Positions 34,867 through 46,030 of a DNA stretch of 64,000 bases are shown here, piece after piece. Both the position numbers and the translations under genes were made by a program. Source of the DNA: Chelydra serpentina (taxonomy: Eukaryota; Chordata; Testudines; Chelydridae); assembly GCA_037349315.1 (NCBI GenBank), contig JBAIAC010000023.1, positions 31,162,501 through 31,226,500 of the forward strand. The letters are read 5' to 3'. Within the stretch, counting starts at the first letter, position 1, and each line of letters opens with the position of its first letter. The notes below the pieces were generated by a model. That model did not search any database. It was not told the origin of the DNA and was given only the letters and a program-made list of their open reading frames with translations.

Positions 34867-35147
34867 TAGGGCTGGCTGAAAAATTTCCACCAAAATTGTT
34901 TCTTGATTAAAATCTGGGTTTTCTACTAAAAAAGTAATTTCAGGAAAAGTGTCTGCATGCCATGGAAAATATTGATTTTTTGGCAACACTGGTGCCAAAA
35001 AACAAAATATTTTGGTCATTTTTTGGTTTGGGGCCAAAATGTTTTGATATTTGAATTCCTGCTGAGAAAACTGAAATTTTTCATGGAAATGATTCCCCCC
35101 ATCAAAATTTTCTCAGGAAAAAAGGTTTTGACCACCTCCAGCCAGTA
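34867..35147. mobile_element. AT-rich nonautonomous element of the AGRGCTGG group
   Basis: Starts TAGGGCTGGCTGAAAAATTT and is full of AAATTTTTC, TTTTGG and CCAAAA words. The probable right end TTTTGACCACCTCCAGCC contains the complement of GGCTGG, so weak inverted termini are present. It resembles 27.6 and 36.0 kb. It is noncoding. Confidence 0.55.
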
Positions 35148-35992
35148 CCACGTGTTACAGCACCTCCAAACTTAACTCGTTCATTTCATATTAAAAGTGT
35201 GTCTAATGATCTGATGCCCCCCAATTCAACAATACATTAAAATCTCTTTAGACTGAAAAAGGGACTTGGGAGTCTTTGCTCCCAGTCTTGTGCTCAGACC
35301 AATAGGCCACACATTTCTTTCCCATGTGACTGGATATTGCTCTAATTTTGTCTTTGAATCTTTAGTAGCTTTCAAGTGCTCTACATATATTATAATGGTT
35401 GTCTGGTCCCAGGACAGACAGATGTGAACCACAAAATTGAAATGTTTCATCTTTTGGCGCCTTTCATTATGTTCCATGCTGCGATTCAAGTTTGCTGAAG
35501 GATCAGAATCACTTCAATTTGAAGCAATATAAATGGAGTGATCAAAAACATTTAATTATTCAGGGTCAGCAAATCTTAAGAAACTAATAGAAACAGACAG
35601 AACTAACCCTTCCTACCACACTCATTTTCATTAATTCTTATAAAACACACAAGTGTTTAATTACCAGAAAACAGTCCATCACAGAACAGAATCAGCAAAC
35701 TTCTCAATACTGTTTCCCAATGTCTATTCAAATTTGGTACTAAAGCATAATTTTAAAATATCTCACATTGACAAATAACTCACTACCTAATCATATGCCT
35801 CCTTTAGACTGACTATTTGAAAGCAGATTCACGTTTCCAAAATCCACCGTAAAAAAAAGGACTTTCATATAAATTTTGATATTTGTTACCCTGAAATTTG
35901 ATGATGTGGGCAGTTAGAATGGAAATAGTAACATAAACTGTTTCCTTACACTATTTCCCCGTTTAACTTCAGGTTATATACATATGCGCAAA
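35148..35992. other. Noncoding stretch, nothing recognised
   Basis: No recognised element. Confidence 0.5.
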
Positions 35993-36106
35993 TGAGAGCT
36001 ATGCAAATAACTGATTTTTCAGGTCCATGGCAGTTTGGAATAATTTTTTATAAATTAGTTTTGGGTCAACCCAAATGGAAAATTTTTCAAAATTTTTGGT
36101 GACCCA

Positions 36107-36137
<31 letters not shown>

Positions 36138-36440
36138 CCCACATTGTTTAACATTGAACAAAATGTTTTTGTTTGACCCAAAACAAAAATATTTTGTTTT
36201 AATTTTGAGCCTTTAAAAAAAATAAAGGAAGTTACTAAATGAAAAGTCTTTTTGAATTAAAAAGTATTTCATTTTGAAAATATTGTAATGAAAAGTTTAA
36301 ATTTTGTCAGATTTAACTTTTTTCTTTTTTGACCAAAGCAATTCACCAAATTTAACATAAATTCACAAAATATTTCAATTGAACCAAATCTACATTTTTC
36401 AGCCAAAAAAGTTTTAGCTGAAAAATTTCACCCAGCCCTA
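35993..36440. mobile_element. AT-rich nonautonomous element of the AGRGCTGG group
   Basis: Ends GCTGAAAAATTTCACCCAG then CCCTA, whose complement TAGGGCTGGGTGAAATTTTT matches the start of the 34.87-kb element. The left end GAGAGCTATGCAAATAAC is a diverged inverted counterpart. The interior holds TTTGGGTCAACCC, TTTTGTTTGACCC and a 25-base A run (36113-36137). It has no coding capacity. Confidence 0.6.
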
Positions 36441-37324
36441 CTCCAAATGGCGAGCTCAGCTGTGGAAACCATAATGGCATTAAGAGCATCACACAGTTAA
36501 GCTTTGATCAAGGATTGCAAGGAATTGTTTTTGACTTTTGAATATAGCACAAAAGGGTGCCTTAAATGACAACAGCCACCCTAGCACATATAACATGATA
36601 CAAGTTCACCAACCAACTATAAAGAGAAGAGAAGAGAAGAGGCATGGGCCAGATTCTGCTCTAGGATACGTCATTTTACTCCAGTGTATCTTCATTAACT
36701 TCAGCATAATTACTCCTGATTTATGCCAGTGTAAGTGAGAGCAGAATCAGGGCATATGTTTTAATCAGCACCATGTGATCCAATGGTGAAAGAGTGGCAC
36801 AATTTGTCATAAAGTATTTTCAATGCCTGCAAGTTAAAATTTGACAAAGAATGTGGCAGTGATATTTTGGGGATAAGGTCACAAGGGATGCAGACCATCA
36901 GGACTGGAGGGTAGCTTACTGAGTACATACTTTAATTATGCAGGAATCACTCTGATGCATGTTTTGCCATATCTGTTACCCAGCAGTTACAAGACAACGT
37001 AATGATCCAGAAAGCAGAAATTCTAACCAGGATTCATCCTGGATCTACTTACTGGCAGAGAGGAAAAGACTGAAAATGTGAGAATAGCAGCAAGATTTGG
37101 AACCAATAACCATAATCTATCCACATCCATCTATACAACCATTCATAATTACATTCATCCATCTATAGCTATAGTTACACATATATGAGACCACTGGGAG
37201 GTTTAATAAGACGACATGGGCTATGTTTTTTCCAGTATGCTGATGATTTCCAGCTCTCTGTCTCAATTTCATGTGATGATGATTTGTTTACATGTTATTT
37301 GCAAACAGAATAATGTCCCAACCA
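36441..37324. other. Noncoding stretch, mostly unrecognised
   Basis: No gene was recognised. A palindromic-family fragment with TTACTCCTGATTTATGCCAG lies at 36650-36755. Confidence 0.5.

Positions 37325-37367
<43 letters not shown>
37325..37367. repeat. (TA)n(CA)n compound microsatellite
   Basis: Seven TA units run directly into about fourteen CA units, just upstream of the old CR1 copy. Confidence 0.95.
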
Positions 37368-37369
<2 letters not shown>

Positions 37370-39300
37370 GCTTTAAAAGGGCTAATTTCACAAAGCTGAA
37401 AACAATGATGAGTGAAATCAGATGGGAGAATGAATTTGAACCAAAAAATGTGAATGATAATTGGGAACTATTTAAGAGCGTTTTACTTGATGACCAAAAA
37501 GCCACAATCCCACAATTGAGAGAGAAGGCTGCACTGGTTAAAAAAACAACTTGGCTTAGAGGGGAGGTGAAAGCAGCTGTAAATAAACAAACAAACAAAA
37601 ATATGTGCCAACATGGAGATGGGGAGAAGAGGAAGCTAATAGCAATGAATATAAAATAGAAACTAGGAATTGTAGAGAATTGATAAGGGGAGCAAAAGGA
37701 CATCATGAGTAATCTATGGCCACAAGAATCCAGGACAATAAGAAGGGGGGGTTGCGTGTATTAGGAACAAAAAGGAATCCTGCCAATGGTATTGATTTAT
37801 TACTAGATAAAAATAGTTGAATTAATAGTAACAATGCAGAAAAGACAGAAGTGTTCAATAAATATTTCTGTTCTGTATTTGGGAAAAAGCCAGAGGATTT
37901 ATTTATATCATAGGATGATCATGAAATACTTTTCATCCAATTGTAATTCAGGATGACATTAAACAGTATCTTCTAAAGTCAGACATTTTTAAATCAGCAT
38001 CCAAGAGTTTTAGAAGAACTGGCCAAGGTGTCCGCTGGACAGTTAGTGTTGATTTTCAATAAGTCTTGGAACAGTGAAGAAGTTTGTAGAAGAAATCTAA
38101 TGTTGTTCCAGTATTTTAAATGGAGAAAAAGGATTAACCCAGGAAAATAGATCATGGCAAACTAATTTATGAGATTACAAGTTTGGTTGATAAAGGTAAT
38201 AGTGTTGATGTAATATCTTTAGACTTCTGTAAGGCATTTGACTTGGTACTGCACAACATTTCAATTAAGAAATTAGAACAATCCAAAATGCCACACATTA
38301 AATGGATTAAAAACTGGCTAACAGATAGGTCTCAAAATGTAACTGTAAACGGGAAATCGTCGTTGAGCAGGTTTCTAGTGGGGTCCCATAGGAATTCATT
38401 CTTGGCCCTTTACTAGTTAACATTTTTATTAATGACCTGGAAGAAAACAAATTAATTATGGGTTAAGGCTTCAGATGTCAAAAAGATGAGGGCGTGGTAA
38501 ATATGAAGAGGACAGGTCACTGATACAGAACAATCTATTGCTTGATAAGCTGGGCTCAAGCAAATATGTGTTTCAGTACAGCCAAATGTTAAGTCATACA
38601 TCTAGGAACAGAGAATGTAGGCCATACTTATAGGGTGTGGGACTCTATCCTGAGAAGCAGCGACTCTGAAAACGATTTTGGAGTCATGGCAGATAATGAG
38701 CTGAACGTGAGCTTCATGTACAACACTGTGGCCAAAAGGGCTAATATAATCCTCAGATATATAAATAGGGGAATCTCAAGAAGGAATAGAGAGGTTATAT
38801 TACCTCTGTATTTGGCACTGGCATGCTACTGGAATACTGTGTCCAGTTCTGGTGTCCACACTTCAAGAAGGAGGTTGAAAAATTGGAAAGGATTCAAAGA
38901 GTCAAAAGAATGATTAAAGGATTGAAAAACATGCCTTATAGTGAAAGACTCAAGGACCTCAGTCGGTTTAGCTTATCAAAGAGAAGGTTAATCTAGCAGA
39001 TAAAGGTATAGCAAGATCCAATTGCTGGAAGTTGAAGCGAGGCAAATTTAGACTAGAAATAAGGTTCAAATGTTTAATAGTGAAGGTAATTGACCATTAG
39101 AACAATTTACCAAGAGCTGTGGTGGATTCTCCATCACTGGAAATATTTAAATCAAGAATGAATGCTTTTCTAAAAGATATTCTCTAGTTCAAACTAGAAT
39201 TAATTCAGGAACGTCCCATGACCAGTGTTATGCAGGAGAGCAGACTAGATGCTAACAGTGGTCCCTGCTGGCCTTGAAATCTATTAATCTATTCATGTGA
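37370..39300 (+). mobile_element. Old, decayed CR1-type LINE
   Basis: Broken frames cover the linker after the endonuclease (ANFTKLKTMMSEIRWENEFE, DNWELFKSVLLDDQK), then reverse transcriptase (VDVISLDFCKAFDLVLHN, IKNWLTDRSQNVTVNG) and the C-terminus (ENDFGVMADNELNVSF, INRGISRRNREVILPLY). The active-site region reads KASDVKK at 38465-38485 where FADDTK-type sequence is normal, so the second aspartate is lost. Frameshifts and deletions interrupt the rest. The 3' end carries GACTAGATG and closes with the 8-mer AATCTATT twice (39278-39293), marking a different CR1 subfamily from the 4.15- and 42-kb copies. Confidence 0.88.
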
Positions 39301-39389
39301 CCCCCTAAAATGCTATCAAAGAAAAGATTTGATTATGGGCCTTATCCAGTGTTTAAAAGCGACTGGGACATGGATGCGACTTTATTAGT

Positions 39390-39830
39390 AAGTGTTTATA
39401 TATCTGTCTGATAATGGAATCAACTTTCTTTGTCTGACTGAGACCTGGCATAGTGGCTGTGATTTATCATTTTTATAACATTCTCTTCCCTCGGGCTTCA
39501 CGTCACAATGGTGGCATTGCTACAATTTATAGTGCAGACTGCTCTGTGAAAATGTAGACCCTTTCTGAGTTTGCTTATTCTGAACACTGGGTTTGTGTTA
39601 TTTTTGCTCCAGTTTCTGCATTTTGAGCATTATTTGCCATTCCCTGAATTACACCAGTTTATTTTTGTGTGGCTGCATCGAATGTCTATATTTCTGTGAA
39701 TTTTTTTGTGTCTTCATACTGATTTATGATACAAACATATATGGGGTAGATTTCAGTTTCTGTTGATCATCTTTGTCCATCAGGAACTGTTAGTTCATCT
39801 ATGTACAAGTGAGACCTTTCACGATATTCT
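39390..39830 (+). mobile_element. L2-clade LINE endonuclease relic
   Basis: Conceptual reading gives INFLCLTETWHSGCDLSFL, then after a frameshift SRHNGGIATIYSADCSVKM. LTETW and GGIA-x-IY are the usual words of the N-terminal apurinic endonuclease of L2-type LINEs. Further frames decay into stops. Neither the reverse transcriptase nor the 3' end follows, so this is an internal fragment. Confidence 0.6.
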
Positions 39831-40039
39831 CTGGACTCCTGGTGAATGATTTAACTATATCTAAACAATATAAACATACATATCCTCCTTGACCACCTTT
39901 CTGATCTGGGGTGAAATTCACCCCACTGCAAAGGGCCCGCACAATGTCCTTTGAACCACTGTAGCCCATCACAATCCCATGTTGAGGGGGCTAAATAGCT
40001 CAAAGAGTATTGGGCAGTGTCAATGACCTGGACGTGGGC

Positions 40040-40430
40040 AGTCATACCTAGTGGTTAGGGCAGGAGTCAGGCGTCAGCGGTCACAGACAAGGGTCAGAAC
40101 CAGAGCTAGAAGCCAGAGCCAACAGTCAGAGCTAAAGTCGGGAATTGGAACCAAGGGTCAGGACCAGGTTACCTGGAGCAAGGCAAGGCCAGAGCAAGGC
40201 TGGTTCCAAGGCAAGAACACGGCTAGGAACAAGGAAGCACGGGTGCTATCATAAGCATGGGCAAATGCTTTGAGCAGCTGCTGAACTGCTGATGCTGCTG
40301 GGCTTACGAGCCAGTCTGCTTACTCTTCCAACCAATAAGGTAACCTACTACAGGCCAGCTGCACTCGTTAGGGTGCCCAGAGACTGGCTATGCTGCAGGT
40401 CCTGATTCCTAAGAGGCAGCCCCTCTGCAC
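40040..40430 (+). repeat. Unclassified interspersed repeat rich in GTCAG and CAGAGC words
   Basis: A GC-richer block starting near CCTAGTGGTTAGGGCAGG with degenerate short repeats (GGTCAGAACCAGAGC, GAAGCCAGAGCC, CAGTCAGAGC), then CAAGGCAAGAACACGGC and GAGCAGCTGCTGAACTGC. It resembles a repeat common in turtle genomes and may be part of an LTR element, but termini and target duplications could not be found. Confidence 0.4.
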
Positions 40431-40468
40431 AGGGATGAACATCTCTCTTATTGAATAAAGGCAGTATT

Positions 40469-40660
40469 GCCAACCCCAGGCATTCCAAAACCATGAGTCA
40501 GGTTCCACTATAAAACGAGCTCAAAAATAATGAGATTTTTTAAACATAATACATTTGGGGTTCTTTTTATTGCCTTCTGGTATCGGAGCCTTTGGAGTTC
40601 ACCAAAACCACCAAATACAGCAAGACCCGTGATAAAATTGGAAGAACTGGCAATGGTGCA
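40469..40660 (+). repeat. Unclassified interspersed repeat, copy B (partner at 3.48 kb)
   Basis: Begins CAGTATTGCCAACCCCAGG and carries CCATGAGTCAGG, AAATAATGAGATTTTTT, TATTGCCTTCTGG and GATAAAATTGGAAGAACTGG, in the same order as at 3476-3770. The ends are roughly inverted (TTGCCA and TGGCAA), which suggests a small DNA transposon. Confidence 0.55.
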
Positions 40661-41269
40661 GAGATTCTCTTGACCACAGAACAAATGATCAGTTTTCTTT
40701 AGTCCATATGCGCTTTTCAGGACAACATCCGGCCTGAATGTCGGAGGTTCTCCAGGTTGCACTGTCTGCCTTATCTCGGACGACAGTGACAGCGATTCAG
40801 TACTTTGAAGGTGGGCTTTGAGAGGGGTGTAGAAGACTATGTATCTCAATAACCCTTTGAGCCAGCATATTCATGACTACACAGCCCCATTTCTATATGA
40901 AACGATGAACTCTAGTTCACACAGTGCCCTAATTAAAATATTGGACAGACAGAAAAAAAATGAAGTACTACATTTTAAATTTAAAACTGCAACCTTGAGA
41001 AACAGCCTTCAACTGCCTATCTTCAGCATCCTGACATTATGATCCTCAAGTCAGATTTCAACCTTATTTTGGGGAAACCTTTTCTCTTAACTGGCTTCCA
41101 TGGAAATGTAGGATTCGACTGGCATTATGGGCTCTTCTGTTGGACTATTAGGTCCCAGGTCCATTATATTTGTTAATTGTAGTTATCTGGAGTTGGTGTT
41201 TAGTGCTGCTCTTATTACTAATTGTGGTATGCCTTTTGGGACTCCCCCTATTTAAAAAAAAATATTACA
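40661..41269. other. Noncoding stretch, nothing recognised
   Basis: No recognised element. The region just before 41.27 kb may belong to an L2-like 3' end (CTTAACTGGCTTCCATGG), too diverged to call. Confidence 0.4.
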
Positions 41270-41530
41270 TGTGTTACAATAGCACCTAGAGTCACATGTG
41301 AGATCAGGGCCCCATTTGGGTACTGTACATGACATAGTAAATAACAGTCCCTGACCCAAAGAGCTTACAATCTACATAGAGAAGACAGAGAAAGGGTGAG
41401 AGAAAGGAATGTTATTGCACCCATTTAACAGATGTGGATCTGAGCACAGAGAGATTAAGTGACTTACCAAAAATCAGACAAGAAGCTTGTGACAGAGCCA
41501 GGAACGGAACCCAGGGCTCCTCAGTCCCAG
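41270..41530 (-). repeat. MIR-like SINE copy
   Basis: The plus strand shows the complement of a MIR-type element: TAGCACCTAGAGTCA, AAGAGCTTACAATCTA, CCCATTTAACAGATG, GAGATTAAGTGACTTACC, GACAGAGCCAGGAACGGAAC and CCCAGGGCTCCTCAGTCCC. This order of L2-like 3' end, CORE region and tRNA-like head identifies a nearly complete minus-strand copy. Confidence 0.8.
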
Positions 41531-42282
41531 TGGTATTTTCATACAAAGGTTGAAGAAATCTTCCTTGTGTTCTAGCGGTGTTTCTAACTTTAGTTACGTG
41601 TCACACTCCAGAGGGTGAGCGAAGCATTTTGAGCATGCTTGTTGTTGCTGAGCAATTATTGGTTAGTTTATCCAAAAAGTCCTCATTACAAAAGTAGCAT
41701 TTAGGGTTCAGAACAGACAGCAGTGAAGCAGCCCAAGCTGTTGTTACTATTACATGACCCGAAAACTACACCTACCTTAATTCTTTGGATATTTTGGTGC
41801 AGTGTCTTGCATTTGACCACAGTATTCTTTTTGCCCACCTTGCATCGTACATGGAGCTGACAAAATGAATTACTATAGTTCACATATGTCATTTTAAATC
41901 ATATATTATTTGTATTAGACTTGCAACCTTTAGCTCTGGATTACAAGGCCTGATTTGCCTTTGAGTAATTCCACTTGTCTGCTGGGGGAAAAGAGTTACA
42001 CTAGTGTAAAACAGAGTCCAGGGATGGATCAGGCCCACAGTTGTTACCTGTTGTGCCCCACAGGCTTCTGATTTGGTCCATTTTGTTTTTGACATATAAT
42101 CTAACAATTTTATAATTCCGATGTAGGGAGCTTGCATTGTCTGAGTCTATGCTGCTGCTGATACACTAATGTATTTAATAGCCAATTCGCAAAACTCCTT
42201 CAGATGCTTCTGCATCATGTAATTGTTTCATGGACATAAACAACTGGTATCCAAGCCTGGGTTCTCTCTTAGGACCTAAGCC
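41531..42282. other. Noncoding stretch, nothing recognised
   Basis: No gene was recognised. A palindromic-family fragment (TTACACTAGTGTAAAACAG, then GATCAGGCCCACAG) lies at 41996-42040. Confidence 0.5.
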
Positions 42283-42308
42283 AACTCCCACTGAAATCAG
42301 TGGGAGTT
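42283..42308. repeat. Perfect short hairpin of the palindromic repeat group
   Basis: Arms AACTCCCACTGA and TCAGTGGGAGTT are perfectly complementary over 12 bases with a 2-base loop. TCCATTGACTTCAGTGGG follows immediately. It is one of the clearest examples of the dispersed fold-back family. Confidence 0.85.
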
Positions 42309-42360
42309 TTTCCATTGACTTCAGTGGGTGTTGGATTGCGTTTTAGGACCTGATTCAGCA

Positions 42361-42550
42361 AAGCACTGGAATGGGTTACCTAGGGAGGTGGTGGAATCTC
42401 CTTCGTTCGAGGTTTTTAAGGTCAGGCTTGACAAAGCCCTGGCTGGGATGATCTAGTTGGGGTTGGTCCTGCTTTGAGCAGGGGGTTGGACTAGATGACC
42501 TCCTGAGGTCCCTTCCAACCCTGAGATTCTATGATTCTATGATTCTATGA
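42361..42550 (+). mobile_element. CR1 LINE, strongly 5'-truncated copy
   Basis: Contains only the last codons of ORF2 ([30 protein letters not shown]) and the 3' UTR, ending with three ATTCTATG-type 8-mers. It is nearly identical to the corresponding part of the 4.15-kb copy, so it belongs to the same young subfamily. Confidence 0.95.
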
Positions 42551-42847
42551 AAGCACTTAAGTACCTGTTTAACTTTAAGCCGGTACCTTTTCAGCAAAGC
42601 CTTTAAGTATATAATTAACTTTAAGCAGGTACTTGAGTCCCAATAAAGTCAACAACAATTCTTTCAAATGTCCATGTGAGGTAAGCACATGCTTAAGTGT
42701 GTTCCTAAATCAGGACCTTAATGCTGATCTGCTAATGTGGCAACAATCACAAGAATGCAGTTGTAGTTCTGTTCATTTTCTTTGGCAATTACATTTATTC
42801 TTACTCATTTATTTGTACAGAATTTTTTTTTATTACTTGATCTCTCT

Positions 42848-43440
42848 CATAGAATCATAGAAGATCAGGGTTGGAAGGGACCTCAGGAGGTCATCTAGTC
42901 CAACCCCCTGCTCAAAGCAGGACCAGCCCCCAACTAAATCATCCCAGTCAGGGCTTTGTCAAGTCGGGCCTTAAAAACCTCTAAGGAAGGAGATTCCACC
43001 ACCTCCCTAGGTAACCCATTCCAGTGCTTCACCACCCTACTAGTGAAATAGTTTTTCCTAATATCCAATCTAGAGCTCCCTCACTGCAACTTGAGACCAT
43101 TGCTCCTTGTCCTGTCATCTGACACCACTGAGAACAGCCTAGCTCCATCCTCTTTGGAACCCCCCTTCAGGTAGTTGAAGGCTGCTATCAAATCCCCCCC
43201 CCCCCCCACTCTTCTCTTCTGCAGACTAAATAAGCCCTGTTCCCTCAGCCTCTCCTCATAAGTCACGTGCCCCAGCCCGCTAATCATTTTCGTTGCCCTC
43301 CACTGGACTCTTTCCAATTTGTCCACATCCTTTCTGTAGCGAAAACTGAAACGTAATACTCCAGATGTGGCCTCACCAGTGCCAAATAGAGCACTCCATC
43401 TGCTGGCAATGCTCCTACTAATGTAGCCCAATATGCCGGT
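42848..43440 (-). mobile_element. CR1 LINE, 5'-truncated copy, inverse orientation
   Basis: The minus-strand copy has the 8-mer end at 42848 (CATAGAATCATAG) and runs through the 3' UTR and C-terminal ORF2, with [36 protein letters not shown] and [11 protein letters not shown] readable. A 14-base C run on the plus strand (43194-43207) expands a GGGGG site and adds glycines to the frame. Homology stops at 43440. With the plus-strand copy at 42361-42550 it forms inverted CR1 3' ends about 300 bases apart. Confidence 0.95.
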
Positions 43441-43489
43441 ATCTCTCATACCTTTAATGACTACATTTCCCAATGTTAATAATACTCAG

Positions 43490-43700
43490 AACATTTATAA
43501 CACCTTCCATCCAAGGATCTCAAAGCACTTCAAAAACATTAATTAATATGATCTTCACAATACTATGGGAGAAGGAGGAAGGGTTAGGAGGGTAGGTATT
43601 ATTATAACCCTTTTTAAGGAAGAGGAAACTCAGGCACATTAAGGTTTGTTGGCTTGAACAAGGTCCCAGAGGAAGATTTTAGAAGAGCTGGGAAGAAAAT
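43490..43700 (-). repeat. MIR-like SINE copy
   Basis: The plus strand reads AAGGATCTCAAAGCACTT, GGTAGGTATTATTATAACCC, GAGGAAACTCAGGCACATTA and GAACAAGGTCCCAGAGG, the complement of the MIR CORE region. The tRNA-like head is decayed. Confidence 0.75.
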
Positions 43701-43929
43701 CCATTTGTATGACTGAATTACAAGATTGTCCACTTGCATGACTGAACTACAAGATTTCTCCCCTCCCAAAACATATGTAAAAATAGTGTGTATTTTAATT
43801 TAGAAAAATTGCTAAAAGCTGTTCATTTCTGTCCTTTACTTGTGTAGACACATTCATATACCTACCTGTGCCTTTCTGTTTTTATTATTATAATCCCTTG
43901 TTTATGGGCCCTCCAGATCATTTGTAAAC

Positions 43930-44345
43930 ATGAACACATGGTCCAAACTCTGCTACCAAGGTTCTGAACCAGATTAGATGGTGCTCAAAATCTTGTTTTA
44001 AATCAACTGCATTGGCTTCCAGCCAGGCAATGTGTTACTTTTTAAACTGCACTGCTTGATTTTAAGATGGTTTCACTTTGGATCCATCTACATAGTTGAC
44101 CAGAGAAACCCACACCAAACCTAGTGTACTTAATATTTGTCTAACACTAGCCTTTTAGAGAACCTATGTATTACATTAAACATTCCAGAAAGAAATTTCC
44201 TTGGAGAAGAATCTATCCTCCTAATAAGTGGAATTCTCTGTCTCTGAAAATCTACTGTAGGTCTAAGAGTAGTTCCAACACTGTTTTGAAGACATATTTT
44301 AGCTCACTTTGGTATTTACCTATGGATATATGTAAAATACTTTAC
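43930..44345 (+). mobile_element. L2-clade LINE relic, C-terminal reverse transcriptase
   Basis: Readable pieces are VQTLLPRF, stop, TRLDG and NQLHWLPARQCVTF, stop, TALLDFK, matching the L2-type LHWLP-x-RI-x-FK...LLxFK signature. Near the end, PNKWNSLSLKIYCRSKSS and NTVLKTYF match the PRLWNSLP...SFKxxLKTYLF terminus. Stops and frameshifts are frequent. Confidence 0.65.
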
Positions 44346-44350
44346 AAAAA

Positions 44351-44598
44351 CAGGTTTCAGAGTGGTAGCCATGTTAGTCTGTATCAGCAAAAACAATGAA
44401 GAGTCGTTGTGGCACTTTAGAGACTAACAAATTTATTTGGGCATAAGCTTTCGTGGGCTAAAACCCGCTTCATCAGATGCATGGAGTGGAACATACAGTA
44501 GAGAGGTATAAATACACATCTTTTCATGTGGGAAAGCTTATGCCCAAATAAATTTGTTAGTCTCTAAAGTGCCAGAAGAACTCCTCGTTGTTTTTACA
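44351..44598. mobile_element. Fold-back element with 66-bp inverted arms
   Basis: Arms at 44387-44452 and 44532-44597 are inverted copies with high identity. The core GAGACTAACAAATTTATTTG on the left is mirrored by CAAATAAATTTGTTAGTCTC on the right, and the left arm also holds GCATAAGCTTTCGTGGG. The spacer includes CCGCTTCATCAGATGCATGG. A unique left extension starts CAGGTTTCAGAGTGGTAGCC. This repeat is common in turtles and other reptiles. It has no coding capacity. Superfamily unknown. Confidence 0.82.
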
Positions 44599-45924
44599 AA
44601 AATAATTTTTTTTTATATAACTGGCAGTATTATACCATATAAAAGGACATTAAAACAAATGTTGCCCAATGTGTGGCAGATATGGTAACAGACTATAATA
44701 CATCCATTGTAAAGAATTCCCATTGGAGACCAGGGAAATCTTACAATGATTGAGTCGTGCCGGACCTGAGATGCACTGAAAAACTTCCAAATGGTAAAAT
44801 ATTAGAAATACTTTTTTGAAATATTCACCAGTTAAACACTAAAGTACTGTTACTGGCTGACCTTTTCACAGCAGTTGTTTCTGTTGTACTTTTGTAAGAG
44901 CAGCCAAGAGATTTTGAAAAAAAAGAAAAAGAAGCTTATTTTCAGTCTAGCTACCACCCCTGGCCTATGCAATAACATCATAATGGAAGAATAATCATTG
45001 TAAACAATACCCAGGGGATTTTGTTGGCTACAGCAATGGATTGGGGCAGCCAACTTCAGTGCTTTTCTTTACTACATCACTGCATTTTTGTCTGCATGTG
45101 GATAAGAAGAGGCTCCATTCAATGCAGGTTGATGGAAAGTGCTAATTGTTGACACATTAGCTAATTGTTATGATTATTTCTTAACAGTTTGTGTCTAGGA
45201 GTCTAGATTTCATCCGCTAAAGTGTGAAGATGCTTTATTGCAACAAGTGTTGTGCAGACATTCCCACAATGAGGTCCTAATCTTGCACCTCTCTCAACCT
45301 AGCGACAGCCTGGCAAACGTACTGTCACAGTGCAGACATTCAGGCGGGAAAAAAAATTCTAATTCACTCATCCACCCAATATTTCAGACACATGTCATCT
45401 GTTGTTATCATTAATGATCTGTTTTTACAAACACAGTAGCACTATGGAAAGCTGAGATCAGGCCAATCAAAACAAACCAAGCAAAAAACATAATTGTCTA
45501 CTGACAATCTGGGTTACTTGGGATGTAAGATAATGTGGGTGTATATAATCCATAAATGTGTATCGTGCCACATGGTGCAATGGCTTTGTTACCAGTAGAG
45601 CTTTATACAGCAGAGGACGTTTGACCTAATAATTACAGCTGAATCTTTGCTCAAACAAAAATCCTGGCACTAATGAAATCAGTAGCAAAACTCTCATTGA
45701 CTTAAATGAGGCCAAGATTTCAGCCATTATGTTGCTTTGAAAAAATAACCTTTATTTAAAAATATAAATCAAGATCTACATTATTAATAAATATGGGACT
45801 AAGATTGCCAGCACTTATTCCCACTGATGAGCACTTACTCACATGAGTAGTACCACTTAGGTCAGTTTTCATTCCACCAACCATATACATTACAGAACAG
45901 TTGTCAAGAAGGGTAAAAAGACCA
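44599..45924. other. Noncoding stretch, mostly unrecognised
   Basis: No gene was recognised. A palindromic-family fragment (CTCATTGACTTAAATGAGGC) lies near 45691-45710. Confidence 0.5.
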
Positions 45925-46030
45925 CAATTATCTTATTATTACACTGTGGTACTATCCAGAATCCCCCATCACACTAGGTGCTATACCCACATAATGAAAA
46001 GTTCCTGCCCAAAGAGCTTATAATGTATGG
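45925..46030 (-). repeat. L2/MIR-like 3' end fragment
   Basis: The plus strand reads TTATTATTACACTGTGGTAC, CATCACACTAGGTGCTATAC and CCCAAAGAGCTTATAATG, the complement of the CATTATAAGCTCTTTGGG...CACCTAG L2/MIR 3' end. Confidence 0.6.
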
